A model generated the notes under the pieces. It made no database searches. It had not been told where the DNA came from and was given only the letters and a program-made list of their open reading frames with translations. From Cytobacillus gottheilii (lineage in GTDB: Bacteria > Bacillota > Bacilli > Bacillales > Cytobacillaceae), in contig NZ_KV440945.1 in the NCBI RefSeq assembly GCF_001636345.1, positions 429,340-493,339 of the forward strand: a DNA stretch of 64,000 nucleotides. Direction: 5' to 3'. Positions within the stretch are counted from its first letter, which is position 1. Every line of letters starts with the position of its first letter. The position numbers and the translations under genes are program-made. Of this stretch, positions 26,878 through 36,263 are shown piece after piece.

Positions 26878-28086
26878 TTAAAGGAAACTGGCAACACTGC
26901 GTGCGATTGTTTCTTTAAATAGGGTAGCTGGATTGAGCGTATTTAGTTCTTTTAACGTTACCCGTTTTGAGTTCGAGATATCCTTCTTCAAAACATCCTT
27001 AACCATTTTAATAAATGCTTCATCAAAAATATAGCAATTGATTTCTTCGTTTAAAAATAAGCTTCTTTTGTCCAGGTTGGCTGTTCCAATATCGCATATG
27101 CTCTCGTCAACGACCATGACTTTTGCATGGTAAAAACCATGTAAATACTCGTAAACATATGCACCTTCTTTAATCAGTTTTCGCAGGTGCTGAAAAGAAG
27201 CTTCCTTAACAAGCAGATGGTCTGTTTTTTTAGGCACAAGTATGTGAATATCTACGCCCCTCTTCAAAGCATGGCAAAGATCATCCATCAGTCTTTTGCT
27301 TGGAATAAAATAAGGTGTGCCGATGATGATTGAAGATTGAGCCTTTCTGATTAAAGCAGAAAAACTTCCTTCTAAATAAACGCCATCTGTCGGCAGGATC
27401 TGATGGTGGATTGGTCCCTTAGACAATTGCGGATAATAGATCGAATTACTTAATAAATTTGTTTTCGTTGCTTTATGCCAATCCTTTAGAAAGCCTTGCT
27501 GCAGATCCTGTACACCTTCATTTGTGATTTTTAAATGATAATCACGCCAAGGTGAGAGCTTTGGATCGTTGTTCATGTATTCCTTGCCAATATTAAATCC
27601 GCCGATATAGCCTGTTTTTCCATCGATAACGGTAATTTTACGATGGTTGCGTGTTTGAGAGGAGTAAAATAAAAAAGGAGGCTTTGGCGCGTTAGCATAT
27701 GAAAATTGTATTCCTTGGCTCTTCAGCATTGGAACGACGTTCTTGCGAAGAGGAAAGCTGCCGACCCAATCGAGTAACACCCTAATTTCTACTCCTTCTC
27801 TCGCTTTGTCACATAAAATGCCAAAAAACTCCTTGCTGATTTCATCATCTTTTACAATATAAAACATCACATGAATATGTTGTTTCGCTGTTCGCATTCC
27901 AGTAAAAAGATCCGTGTAGAGTTCAAGACCTGATGTAAATAATTGAATTTCGCTTTCACGTGTAATTGGATCGAACATCTCCGTCTTTTTTTTATGTGCT
28001 TTTTTACCGAGCTGAAAATCAATAACGATCCAGACGATTAAAACTAGGCAAACCAATAAAATCGTTTGAAGTATAGTCAATAGCAT
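26878..28086 (-). CDS. ywjE: Cardiolipin synthase-like phospholipase D family protein
   Basis: About 402 residues. One N-terminal membrane segment (ILQTILLVCLVLIVWIVI) is followed by two PLD domains with HKD motifs NHRKITVIDGKTGYIGGFN and YHAKVMVVDESICDIGTANL. It would join or rearrange phosphatidylglycerol at the membrane. The start is uncertain: ATG at 28086 lies close to AAGGAG, a TTG at 28080 has better spacing, and the frame is open to 28122. Neighbours uvsE and fadF match the B. subtilis order. Confidence 0.88.
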   Translation of the reverse strand: MLLTILQTILLVCLVLIVWIVIDFQLGKKAHKKKTEMFDPITRESEIQLFTSGLELYTDLFTGMRTAKQHIHVMFYIVKDDEISKEFFGILCDKAREGVEIRVLLDWVGSFPLRKNVVPMLKSQGIQFSYANAPKPPFLFYSSQTRNHRKITVIDGKTGYIGGFNIGKEYMNNDPKLSPWRDYHLKITNEGVQDLQQGFLKDWHKATKTNLLSNSIYYPQLSKGPIHHQILPTDGVYLEGSFSALIRKAQSSIIIGTPYFIPSKRLMDDLCHALKRGVDIHILVPKKTDHLLVKEASFQHLRKLIKEGAYVYEYLHGFYHAKVMVVDESICDIGTANLDKRSLFLNEEINCYIFDEAFIKMVKDVLKKDISNSKRVTLKELNTLNPATLFKETIARSVASFL

Positions 28087-28173
28087 CAGCTCCTTAAGCG
28101 TTTCTCTATAGTATCTCCGCAAATAACATTTCTATCATAGAGGAATTATTATCGAGAAAATTGCATTTATTTA

Positions 28174-28203
28174 TTGACTGAATGCTCATTCATTATATAT
28201 GAT
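28174..28203 (+). promoter_or_regulatory. fadF promoter with FadR-type operator
   Basis: An operator at 28175-28192 (TGACTGAATGCTCATTCA) matches the B. subtilis FadR box TGAATGAMTANTCATTCA at 15 of 17 defined positions. It overlaps a promoter with TTGACT at 28174 and TATGAT at 28198 (18-bp spacer). Binding would block RNA polymerase; release by long-chain acyl-CoA is the known FadR logic. Confidence 0.75.
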
Positions 28204-28262
28204 AGGACTAAGTATAAATTCAGAAAATTAGATATTTAACTGAAAATAGGAAGGAGATTATC

Positions 28263-30374
28263 ATGAACGGTTTGCTTTGGCTCAATCTGATTGCATTTGT
28301 TTTTGTAACCGCTTACGCAATAGGGTTGTTTGTGTATGTCATTAGAACAAGGATACAGTATATCAAGCTTGGGAAAAAGGTGGAGTTTGACAACAATATT
28401 AAAGAGCGAATGAACAAAATTTGGGTCAATGTGTTTGGTCAGAAGAAATTACTGAAGGATAAGAAAAGCGGCATCATCCATGTCATGTTTTTCTATGGAT
28501 TTATTCTTGTCCAATTCGGAGCCATTGATTTCATTATAAAAGGAATTAAACCTGGTGCACATTTGCCGCTTGGACCGCTATATCCAGGTTTTACGTTTTT
28601 CCAGGAAATCGTGACATTCATGATCCTCATTGCGGTTGTATGGGCATTTTACCGCAGATACATTGAAAAACTCGTTCGTTTAAAAAGAGGATTAAAATCT
28701 GGTTTAGTATTAATTTTTATAGGCGGATTAATGCTTTCAGTGCTATTGGGAAATGGGATGAGTTTAATCTGGCATGGACATGATCCAGTATGGACAGAAC
28801 CAATCGCATCTCTATTTGCCATCGCATTCTCATGGATAGGTGAGACAGCTTCCATTGCAGTTTTCTATGCTGCCTGGTGGATGCATTTGTTATTCTTGCT
28901 CGCATTCCTTGTATATGTGCCGCAATCAAAGCATGCTCATTTAATTGCTGGTCCTGTCAATGTTTATTTTAACCGTCTTGAAAACCCTGGCAAGCTGCAG
29001 AAGATTGATTTTGAAGATGAATCACAAGAGAGCTTTGGTGTTGGGAAAATTGAAGACTTTACACAGCATCAGATGATTGACTTCTATGCATGTGTAGAAT
29101 GCGGACGCTGTACGAATATGTGTCCGGCCACAGGAACAGGGAAAATGCTGTCACCGATGGATCTCATTTTGAAGCTGCGTGATCATCTGACAAATCACGG
29201 TGCAGCGGTTACACAGAAGCAGCCATGGGTGCCAACATTCGCATTTTCGAATACGAAAGGAAATCAGCTTGCACTTGCTGCTGCAGGACAAGGAGCAGAA
29301 GAAGCGGCTGCCGGCCTTGCATATAGCCCGAGCCTAATTGGCGAGGTTATTACAGAGGAAGAAATCTGGGCGTGTACAACATGCCGCAACTGTGAGGATC
29401 AATGTCCGGTAATGAATGAGCACGTGGATAAGATCATCGATTTAAGACGTTATTTAGTATTAACTGAAGGAAAAATGGACGCAGATGCACAGCGGGCCAT
29501 GACGAATATCGAACGTCAGGGCAATCCTTGGGGACTGAACCGCAAGGAAAAAGAAGACTGGAGAGAAGCACGTGAGGATGTACATGTGCCAACAGTCAAG
29601 GAAATGAAAAAAGCAGGCGAAGAGTTTGAGTATTTATTCTGGGTTGGATCCATGGGTTCTTATGACAACCGCAGTCAAAAAATTGCGCTATCATTTGCGA
29701 AGCTTTTAAACGAAGCAGGCGTCAAATTTGCCATTCTCGGCAACAAGGAAAAGAACTCTGGAGATACACCAAGAAGACTTGGAAATGAATTTCTATTCCA
29801 AGAGATGGCTGTAAAAAATATAGAGGAATTTGAGAAAAACGAAGTGAAAAAAATAGTTACAATTGATCCGCATGCCTATAACATTTTTAAAAATGAATAT
29901 CCAGATTTCGGTTTACAGGCAGAGGTTTATCACCATACAGAACTGCTGGCAAAACTTGTGGAAGAGGGAAGGCTGCAGCCAATCTTCGAGGTGAATGAGA
30001 CCATTACCTTCCATGATTCCTGTTACTTAGGACGTTATAACGAGGTATACGATCCGCCGCGTGAGATCTTAAAGGCAATCCCCGGTGTTAAGCTCATTGA
30101 AATGGAAAGAAATCGTGATACTGGCATGTGCTGCGGTGCAGGAGGAGGTTTGATGTGGATGGAAGAAGAAACAGGCCATCGCGTCAACGTTGCTCGTACC
30201 GAACAAGCACTGGCCGTGAACCCTTCAGTCATCAGCTCGGGGTGTCCGTATTGCCTGACGATGCTGTCTGACGGAACAAAAGCGAAGGAAGTAGAAGAAC
30301 AGGTACACACATATGATGTGGCAGAGATTTTGGAGAAGGCTGTGATCGGTGAAAAAGAGGAGCTTGCTTCTTAA
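28263..30374 (+). CDS. fadF: Membrane iron-sulfur oxidoreductase FadF
   Basis: 703 residues. The N-terminal 220 residues hold about five to six membrane helices (nitrate-reductase gamma-like). Two 4Fe-4S motifs follow, CVECGRCTNMCP (Cys277) and CTTCRNCEDQCP (Cys371). The C-terminal heterodisulfide-reductase part has cysteine-rich CCG-type blocks (DSCYLGRYNEVYDPP, MCCGAGGGLMWMEE, SGCPYC). It is thought to pass electrons from acyl-CoA dehydrogenases/ETF to quinone in beta-oxidation. The FadR-type operator upstream and the acyl-CoA genes downstream support this. Confidence 0.92.
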   Translation: MNGLLWLNLIAFVFVTAYAIGLFVYVIRTRIQYIKLGKKVEFDNNIKERMNKIWVNVFGQKKLLKDKKSGIIHVMFFYGFILVQFGAIDFIIKGIKPGAHLPLGPLYPGFTFFQEIVTFMILIAVVWAFYRRYIEKLVRLKRGLKSGLVLIFIGGLMLSVLLGNGMSLIWHGHDPVWTEPIASLFAIAFSWIGETASIAVFYAAWWMHLLFLLAFLVYVPQSKHAHLIAGPVNVYFNRLENPGKLQKIDFEDESQESFGVGKIEDFTQHQMIDFYACVECGRCTNMCPATGTGKMLSPMDLILKLRDHLTNHGAAVTQKQPWVPTFAFSNTKGNQLALAAAGQGAEEAAAGLAYSPSLIGEVITEEEIWACTTCRNCEDQCPVMNEHVDKIIDLRRYLVLTEGKMDADAQRAMTNIERQGNPWGLNRKEKEDWREAREDVHVPTVKEMKKAGEEFEYLFWVGSMGSYDNRSQKIALSFAKLLNEAGVKFAILGNKEKNSGDTPRRLGNEFLFQEMAVKNIEEFEKNEVKKIVTIDPHAYNIFKNEYPDFGLQAEVYHHTELLAKLVEEGRLQPIFEVNETITFHDSCYLGRYNEVYDPPREILKAIPGVKLIEMERNRDTGMCCGAGGGLMWMEEETGHRVNVARTEQALAVNPSVISSGCPYCLTMLSDGTKAKEVEEQVHTYDVAEILEKAVIGEKEELAS

Positions 30375-30388
30375 AGAAATAGATACTG

Positions 30389-30433
30389 AGATCCAGCTAA
30401 GATAAATTTCTCTTTGCTGGATCTAACTTTAAT
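30389..30433 (+). terminator. Hairpin after fadF, probable terminator
   Basis: AGATCCAGC / GCTGGATCT, 18-base loop, followed by AACTTTAATTTT. The T run is poor, so efficiency is doubtful. Confidence 0.5.
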
Positions 30434-30536
30434 TTTATACAGGAACACAAATTCAAGCCTATTTTATATCTGATAGTACAAGCACCCTATCGTTACCTTC
30501 TTGGTGGAATATTATGTCATCAAGGAGGTGAATATT

Positions 30537-31286
30537 ATGTGTTTATGCAATTGGTTAAACCCAAAAGATCATTGTAAAGACTGTGCTTGCAAGCTCTTAG
30601 CAAAATCAGGACCAGGCTGGTACCGTATTCTTCTAAAAGGGGACGAGTTCCTGACTGTTGGGCTAAATCAGGAATTCTGGTTCTCAGGCGTTATCGACAA
30701 AAATGGCTGTGCTTTGTTTTATTATTGGCTGCCGGCAGGTTCAGGATTTGAATTGAACGAGCTTTTCCTAGACTGTGACTGCATTTGCGGACTAAGCAAA
30801 GTGGTGCCAATTCCGCCGCCACCGACACCAGGGGATTGCGGTTGTAGAACATCTCGCCAATCGGGTATGAATTTTAATATTACAAGAGGTAATGGTGCCA
30901 ACTTCACAACGATAATGGTTAATGGAACCACTTTACCAAGAAATAGACATGGTAGGATCAATTATAATGGTCATACATGTGAAGGATGTAGGGATGACAA
31001 TGAATTTACTTTAACGTATAGTGGATCTCCAGGATTGTCTGTTCCATTTGTATTTGAAGCAACCAACTTTAATGATATCCCTAGTTGTCCTGGTGGAAGT
31101 GTAGTAATAACTGGTACAGGGGAAATTACATTTAATGACCCTACTCAGCCTGTGCCTGCAACTTTTACGCTGACTCTAGTAGATGACATGAGTATATCGG
31201 TAACAATTACCGCAACTAACTTCTCATTTAGTGCTACCACAACTAATATTGGAAACGGCCAGTTAGTAGTACGCAACTGCTCTTGA
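30537..31286 (+). CDS. Cys-rich two-domain protein of unknown function
   Basis: 249 residues; I do not recognise the family. The N-terminal part (about 1-90) has many cysteines (CLCNW, HCKDCACK, LDCDCICG) and a compact domain (GPGWYRILLKGDEFLTVGL, EFWFSGVIDKNGCALFYYWL). A proline linker PIPPPPTPGDCGC follows, then a Thr/Asn-rich beta domain ending in RNCS. There is no signal peptide. AAGGAGGTGA precedes the ATG at 30537. The second half is AT-rich compared with neighbours. Lack of a signal, high Cys content and beta-rich tail recall spore-surface proteins, but that is only a guess. It interrupts the fad/mmg genes. Confidence 0.8.
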   Translation: MCLCNWLNPKDHCKDCACKLLAKSGPGWYRILLKGDEFLTVGLNQEFWFSGVIDKNGCALFYYWLPAGSGFELNELFLDCDCICGLSKVVPIPPPPTPGDCGCRTSRQSGMNFNITRGNGANFTTIMVNGTTLPRNRHGRINYNGHTCEGCRDDNEFTLTYSGSPGLSVPFVFEATNFNDIPSCPGGSVVITGTGEITFNDPTQPVPATFTLTLVDDMSISVTITATNFSFSATTTNIGNGQLVVRNCS

Positions 31287-31354
31287 TAATTAGTAGTGAA
31301 AGTTTGGTTTTTGCATTAACCTTCGAATCTTGGACAAAAGCAGCAAGTTTTCTT

Positions 31355-31380
31355 GGCACGCCGTCATGGCGTGCTTTCTT
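31355..31380 (+). terminator. Terminator after the Cys-rich gene
   Basis: GCACGCC / GGCGTGC with a GTCAT loop, followed by TTTCTTC. The remaining spacer to 31770 holds the mmgA control sites and no gene. Confidence 0.75.
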
Positions 31381-31610
31381 CATTTACTAACAAAGAACTG
31401 AGAAGCTAGGTAAAAACAATAACGCATAATATTAGATGCCTGGTACAAGCAACTTTTAAGGAACTTATGATAGCTATTAGCAGATTGAGGTTTTAACAAC
31501 AAGAGCGAAAATACTCTTTATATCAGCTGATGATAGTAAACTAATAATTTTCAAGAAAATTAAGTAAAGTATTTCAATTCTAATAACTTTTAAGGTAAAA
31601 TAGAATAAAA

Positions 31611-31624
31611 TTAAAGCGCTTTCA
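31611..31624 (+). promoter_or_regulatory. CcpA cre site upstream of mmgA
   Basis: TTAAAGCGCTTTCA matches the cre consensus TGWAARCGYTWNCW at 13 of 14 positions. Sugar repression of fatty-acid degradation would fit. Confidence 0.65.
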
Positions 31625-31697
31625 AAATGTAGGCTATCAACATCCCAAAAAGGCAATAAACATCCTTTTTATCAGAAGCCTTTTTACAGCTATAAAT

Positions 31698-31715
31698 TGA
31701 GTGAGCGTTCAGTCA
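31698..31715 (+). promoter_or_regulatory. FadR-type operator of the mmg-acdA operon
   Basis: TGAGTGAGCGTTCAGTCA is palindromic and matches the FadR box at 12 of 17 defined positions. With a TTGAGT that overlaps its left edge it has the same layout as the fadF promoter. Confidence 0.55.
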
Positions 31716-31770
31716 TTATGTGGATTCCGATGAATCAGCCAAAATCAAATAAAAAAAGGAGCGAACAAAC

Positions 31771-32958
31771 ATGGGGAAAACCGTTATTTTAGCAGGAGTC
31801 AGAACACCTTTTGGAAAGTTTGCTGGAGGTTTAAGCAGTTTAACAGCATCAGATTTAGGGGGCGTTGCGATCAGGGAGGCTTTGATACGGGCAGATGTGA
31901 GTCCAGCGGATGTCGGTGAGGTGATTCTTGGAACGGTGCTTCAAGGAGGACAGGGGCAGATTCCTTCCCGCCAGGCTGCCAGAAAAGCCGGATTGCCTTG
32001 GGATGTAAAGACGGAAACGATTAACAAGGTGTGTGCATCAGGTATGAGAAGTGTGACACTCGGCGACCAGATCATTCGTGCTGGAGATGAAGAGGTCATT
32101 GTAGCTGGCGGAATGGAGTCCATGAGCAATGCGCCATATCTCCTGCCAAAAGCGAGATGGGGTTTACGAATGGGGGATGGAACTGTTCAGGATTCGATGA
32201 TCAGTGATGGACTTAGCTGCAGTTTTACAGGTGCACATATGGGCACGTATGGAAATAGTACAGCGGAAGAATTGGAAATCAGCCGTGAAGAGCAGGATCA
32301 GTGGGCATTAAGAAGCCACGAACGGGCAATTGAAGCCATAGCTTCCGGAAAACTTGGCGAGGAAATCATATCGGTCGAGGTTCCGCAGCGTAAAGGCGAA
32401 CCAGTTATGATGTCAGAGGATGAATCGCCGCGAAAGGATACTTCGCTTGAACGGCTATCTAAGCTTGGATCTGCGTTTGGTCACGGAGGCACGATTACTG
32501 CTGGAAATGCACCGGGAGTCAATGACGGAGCAGCCGCTTTAGTGCTCATGAGCGAGGAAAGAGCACAAAAAGAAGGAAAAAAAATCGGCGCATACATTCT
32601 TGGACATACAGCATTGGCTGTTGAAGCAAAGGATTTTCCGCAAACACCAGGTCTTGTAATCAATCAATTGCTTCAAAAGACAGGTCATAGTCTGGAAGAT
32701 ATTGATCTGTTTGAAATTAACGAAGCCTTTGCAGCTGTAGCCTTGGCGAGCAAGAAGATCGCAGGTTTGGATGAAAATAAAGTCAATGTTAACGGCGGAG
32801 CAGTTGCACTTGGACATCCGATTGGTGCGAGCGGGACGAGAATTATTTTAACACTTTTGCATGAACTGCAGAGAAGGGGCGGCGGCATCGGAATCGCAGC
32901 CATTTGCAGCGGCGGCGGCCAAGGAGATGCCATCATGATTGAAGTTCCAAAATCGTAA
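31771..32958 (+). CDS. mmgA: Acetyl-CoA acetyltransferase (degradative thiolase)
   Basis: 395 residues, thiolase superfamily. Nucleophile Cys88 in NKVCASGMRS, catalytic His in GGAVALGHPIGASG and second Cys in CSGGGQGDA are present. It cleaves 3-ketoacyl-CoA or condenses two acetyl-CoA. ATG after AAAAGGAG. First gene of an operon with a dehydrogenase, two acyl-CoA dehydrogenases and a TetR regulator, equivalent to B. subtilis mmgABC plus acdA. Confidence 0.93.
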   Translation: MGKTVILAGVRTPFGKFAGGLSSLTASDLGGVAIREALIRADVSPADVGEVILGTVLQGGQGQIPSRQAARKAGLPWDVKTETINKVCASGMRSVTLGDQIIRAGDEEVIVAGGMESMSNAPYLLPKARWGLRMGDGTVQDSMISDGLSCSFTGAHMGTYGNSTAEELEISREEQDQWALRSHERAIEAIASGKLGEEIISVEVPQRKGEPVMMSEDESPRKDTSLERLSKLGSAFGHGGTITAGNAPGVNDGAAALVLMSEERAQKEGKKIGAYILGHTALAVEAKDFPQTPGLVINQLLQKTGHSLEDIDLFEINEAFAAVALASKKIAGLDENKVNVNGGAVALGHPIGASGTRIILTLLHELQRRGGGIGIAAICSGGGQGDAIMIEVPKS

Positions 32959-32975
32959 AAGATGGGGGAGTAATG

Positions 32976-33827
32976 ATGAAGATTGAAAAAATTATGGTCA
33001 TTGGTGCAGGGCAAATGGGCTCAGGTATTGCACAGGTGTGCGCTGCAGCTGGCTACGAGGTCATTTTAAATGATTTAACCGACGATCACCTTGACCGCGG
33101 CATGACAGGAATACAAAAGAACTTATCTCGTCAGGTCAGCAAAGGAAAACTGGCCGAAGAAGAATTGAACACCATTTTAAACAAACTTACCGTATCTACG
33201 GATATTGCAGATGCCAAGGAATGTGACCTGATTATTGAAGCGGCTGTTGAAAATATGGAGATTAAATCGCGAATTTTTAAACAGCTGGACGAATGGGCAC
33301 CATCACATGCCATATTAGCAAGCAATACATCCTCTTTGCCGATTACAGAAATTGCAGCCAGTACAAATCGCCCGGAAAAGGTCATTGGCATGCATTTTAT
33401 GAATCCCGTACCGGTCATGAAGCTGGTTGAAATTATCCGCGGATTGGCGACAGCGGACGATGTATATGAAGAGATTGAAGCTGTAACACACAGGCTGAAA
33501 AAAGTGCCGGTTGAAGTCAATGACTTTCCTGGGTTCGTCTCAAATCGTGTGCTTATGCCGATGATTAATGAAGCCATTTTTACACTGTATGAGGGAGTCG
33601 CTGAAAAAGAAGCCATTGATGAGGTGATGAAGCTTGGCATGAATCATCCGATGGGACCGCTCACACTTGCTGATTTTATCGGCTTAGATACTTGCCTGTA
33701 TATTATGGAAACGCTTCATGAAGGCTTTGGGGATGACAAATACCGGCCATGTCCGCTGCTGAGAAAATATGTGAAGGCAGGCTGGCTCGGCAAAAAAACG
33801 GGCCGCGGCTTTTATGAATACAATTAA
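32976..33827 (+). CDS. mmgB: 3-hydroxybutyryl-CoA dehydrogenase
   Basis: 283 residues. An NAD-binding Rossmann motif (VIGAGQMGSGIAQVCA, about 7-22) is followed by the HCDH C-terminal domain with MHFMNPVPVMKLVEII and the catalytic His region, ending in GRGFYEYN. It oxidises 3-hydroxyacyl-CoA to the ketoacyl-CoA substrate of the thiolase encoded upstream. Two adjacent ATGs (32973, 32976) follow GGGGGAG; the second has better spacing. Confidence 0.93.
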   Translation: MKIEKIMVIGAGQMGSGIAQVCAAAGYEVILNDLTDDHLDRGMTGIQKNLSRQVSKGKLAEEELNTILNKLTVSTDIADAKECDLIIEAAVENMEIKSRIFKQLDEWAPSHAILASNTSSLPITEIAASTNRPEKVIGMHFMNPVPVMKLVEIIRGLATADDVYEEIEAVTHRLKKVPVEVNDFPGFVSNRVLMPMINEAIFTLYEGVAEKEAIDEVMKLGMNHPMGPLTLADFIGLDTCLYIMETLHEGFGDDKYRPCPLLRKYVKAGWLGKKTGRGFYEYN

Positions 33828-33857
33828 TTCAATGTGAGCATCTGGGAGGAACGAATG

Positions 33858-34988
33858 ATGGATTTAAGATTCTCTGAAGAGCAGGAAATGATGAGGGTGA
33901 TGGTACGTGACTTTGCGCAAAAGGAAATCGCCCCTTTTGTTGAGCAAATGGAGAGCGGTTTCTTTCCTCGCGATATCCTTAATAAAATGGGTGAGTTAGG
34001 CCTAATGGGCATCCCTATTCCTGAAGAATACGGCGGATCAGGAATGGATTTTGTTTCATACATTACTGCGATTCATGAAATTTCTAAGGTGAGTGCAACG
34101 GTAGGAGTGATTCTATCTGTCCACACTTCTGTAGGAACGAACCCGATCCTTTATTTTGGAACAGAAGAGCAAAAGCAGAAATATGTCACCAAGCTTGCAT
34201 CCGGACAATATTTAGGTGCGTTCTGCCTGACAGAGCCAAACGCAGGCTCTGATGCTGCGGCATTAAAATCAAAAGCCATTAGAAACGGAGATCATTATAT
34301 CGTAAATGGTTCGAAAGTTTTTATAACAAACGGCGGCGAAGCGGATGTTTATATTGTTTTTGCTTCTACTAACCCTGCACTCGGCAGTAAGGGCATTTCG
34401 GCTTTTATTGTTGAAAAAAATACTCCTGGCTTTGTGATTGGCAAAGATGAGAAAAAGATGGGGCTTCATGGTTCAAGGACTGTTCAAATAAGCTTTGAAG
34501 ATATGAAAGTGCCAGTGGAAAATCTGCTCGGGCAAGAAGGAGAAGGATTTAAGATCGCTCTTGCCAACCTCGATGCTGGCCGTATTGGAATTGCTGCGCA
34601 ATCGCTTGGTATTGCAGAAGCAGCCTTAGAAGCTGCCATAGCATATGCCGCTGAACGCCAGCAATTCGGCAAAACCATTGCAGCACAGCAGGGAATTGGT
34701 TTCAAGCTCGCCGATATGTCAACGAGTGTTGAAGCATCTAAACTATTAATCTATCGTGCTGCACAGATGCGCCAGCATGGAGAGAAATGCGGGAAAGAAG
34801 CGTCCATGGCAAAGCTGTTTTCATCAAAAACAGCGATGGAAGTGACTACAGAGGCCATCCAAGTTTTCGGAGGCTATGGCTATACAGAGGACTATCCTGT
34901 CGAGCGTTATTTCCGGGATGCCAAGATAACAGAAATATATGAAGGTACTAGTGAGATTCAGCGGATTGTGATCAGCAAAAACCTTTAG
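33858..34988 (+). CDS. mmgC: Acyl-CoA dehydrogenase, MmgC type
   Basis: 376 residues, FAD flavoprotein with the normal three-domain acyl-CoA dehydrogenase layout. The CLTEPNAGSDAAALK and VNGSKVFITNGGEAD segments bind FAD and substrate, and the catalytic Glu lies in IYEGTSEIQR near the C-terminus. The N-terminal MRVMVRDFAQKEIAP and VILSVHTSVGTNPI blocks resemble B. subtilis MmgC more than AcdA. ATG at 33858 after GGGAGG. Electrons likely go through ETF to FadF. Confidence 0.9.
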   Translation: MDLRFSEEQEMMRVMVRDFAQKEIAPFVEQMESGFFPRDILNKMGELGLMGIPIPEEYGGSGMDFVSYITAIHEISKVSATVGVILSVHTSVGTNPILYFGTEEQKQKYVTKLASGQYLGAFCLTEPNAGSDAAALKSKAIRNGDHYIVNGSKVFITNGGEADVYIVFASTNPALGSKGISAFIVEKNTPGFVIGKDEKKMGLHGSRTVQISFEDMKVPVENLLGQEGEGFKIALANLDAGRIGIAAQSLGIAEAALEAAIAYAAERQQFGKTIAAQQGIGFKLADMSTSVEASKLLIYRAAQMRQHGEKCGKEASMAKLFSSKTAMEVTTEAIQVFGGYGYTEDYPVERYFRDAKITEIYEGTSEIQRIVISKNL

Positions 34989-35012
34989 TGAATGGAGAAG
35001 GCAGGGGAGAAA

Positions 35013-36155
35013 ATGAATTTCAAATTATCAGAAGAGCATGAGATGATTCGGAAAATGGTCCGTGATTTTGCCCGCAATGAAGTGGCTCCTACCGCTGCTG
35101 AGCGTGATGAAGAGGAGCGCTTTGATCGCGAGCTGTTCGATAAGATGGCTGAGCTTGGATTAACAGGAATTCCTTGGCCTGAAGAGTATGGCGGCATTGG
35201 CAGTGATTATTTAGCCTACTGTATTGCAGTCGAGGAATTATCTCGAGTATGTGCCTCTACCGGCGTGACACTGTCCGCGCACACGTCGCTTGCGGGCTGG
35301 CCAATTTATACATTTGGAAATGAAGAACAAAAGCAAAAGTACTTAAAGCCTATGGCGCTTGGGGAAAAAATCGGCGCCTACGGATTAACAGAGCCTGGCA
35401 GCGGATCAGATGCAGGCGGCATGAAAACGACGGCCCGTTTAGAAGGCGATCATTATGTTCTAAATGGTTCAAAGATCTTTATTACGAATGGCGGAATTGC
35501 TGATATTTATGTGGTGTTTGCACTAACCAGCCCTGAGGAAAAACAAAGAGGAACAACCGCATTCATTGTAGAAGCTGGCTTTGAAGGCTTTTCTGTGGGC
35601 AAAAAAGAGAAGAAATTAGGCATACGCTCATCACCGACAACTGAAATTATGTTTGAGGACTGCAAAGTGCCTATTGAAAATGTGTTAGGAAATGTGGGAG
35701 AAGGCTTTAAGATTGCGATGAAAACCCTCGACGGAGGAAGAAATGGCATAGCAGCACAAGCGGTTGGCATTGCTCAAGGTGCGCTCGATGCGGCTAGTGA
35801 TTACGCCAAGGAACGCCAGCAATTCGGGAAGCCAATTGCGTCCCAGCAAGGCATCGGCTTTAAGCTGGCTGATATGGCAACAGGCATTGAGGCAGCTAGA
35901 CTGCTGACCTACCAGGCGGCATGGCTAGAATCCGCTGGTCTCCCATATGGCAAAGAATCTGCGATGTCCAAACTGTTTGCAGGAGACACGGCCATGAAAG
36001 TGACTACAGATGCTGTCCAGATCTTCGGTGGCTACGGCTACATCAAAGACTATCCAGCAGAACGCTACATGCGCGACGCCAAAATCACCCAAATCTACGA
36101 AGGCACTCAAGAGATCCAGCGACTCGTCATCTCAAGAATGCTCACCCAATCCTGA
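35013..36155 (+). CDS. acdA: Acyl-CoA dehydrogenase AcdA
   Basis: 380 residues, paralogue of the gene just upstream. FAD/substrate motifs ([31 protein letters not shown]) and catalytic Glu in [17 protein letters not shown] are intact. The N-terminus [20 protein letters not shown] and the [15 protein letters not shown] block are those of B. subtilis AcdA. ATG at 35013 after AGGGGAG. In B. subtilis acdA is cotranscribed with fadF; here it has moved behind mmgABC. Confidence 0.93.
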   Translation: MNFKLSEEHEMIRKMVRDFARNEVAPTAAERDEEERFDRELFDKMAELGLTGIPWPEEYGGIGSDYLAYCIAVEELSRVCASTGVTLSAHTSLAGWPIYTFGNEEQKQKYLKPMALGEKIGAYGLTEPGSGSDAGGMKTTARLEGDHYVLNGSKIFITNGGIADIYVVFALTSPEEKQRGTTAFIVEAGFEGFSVGKKEKKLGIRSSPTTEIMFEDCKVPIENVLGNVGEGFKIAMKTLDGGRNGIAAQAVGIAQGALDAASDYAKERQQFGKPIASQQGIGFKLADMATGIEAARLLTYQAAWLESAGLPYGKESAMSKLFAGDTAMKVTTDAVQIFGGYGYIKDYPAERYMRDAKITQIYEGTQEIQRLVISRMLTQS

Positions 36156-36263
36156 TAAACTTATGAAACAGGTTTTATTAAGATTCAACAAAAGTAGTGG
36201 TACAGCCAAGATTTTATCCTGCACAATTAATTAGCAATGGATGAAATAAAAGGTGTTGATAAA

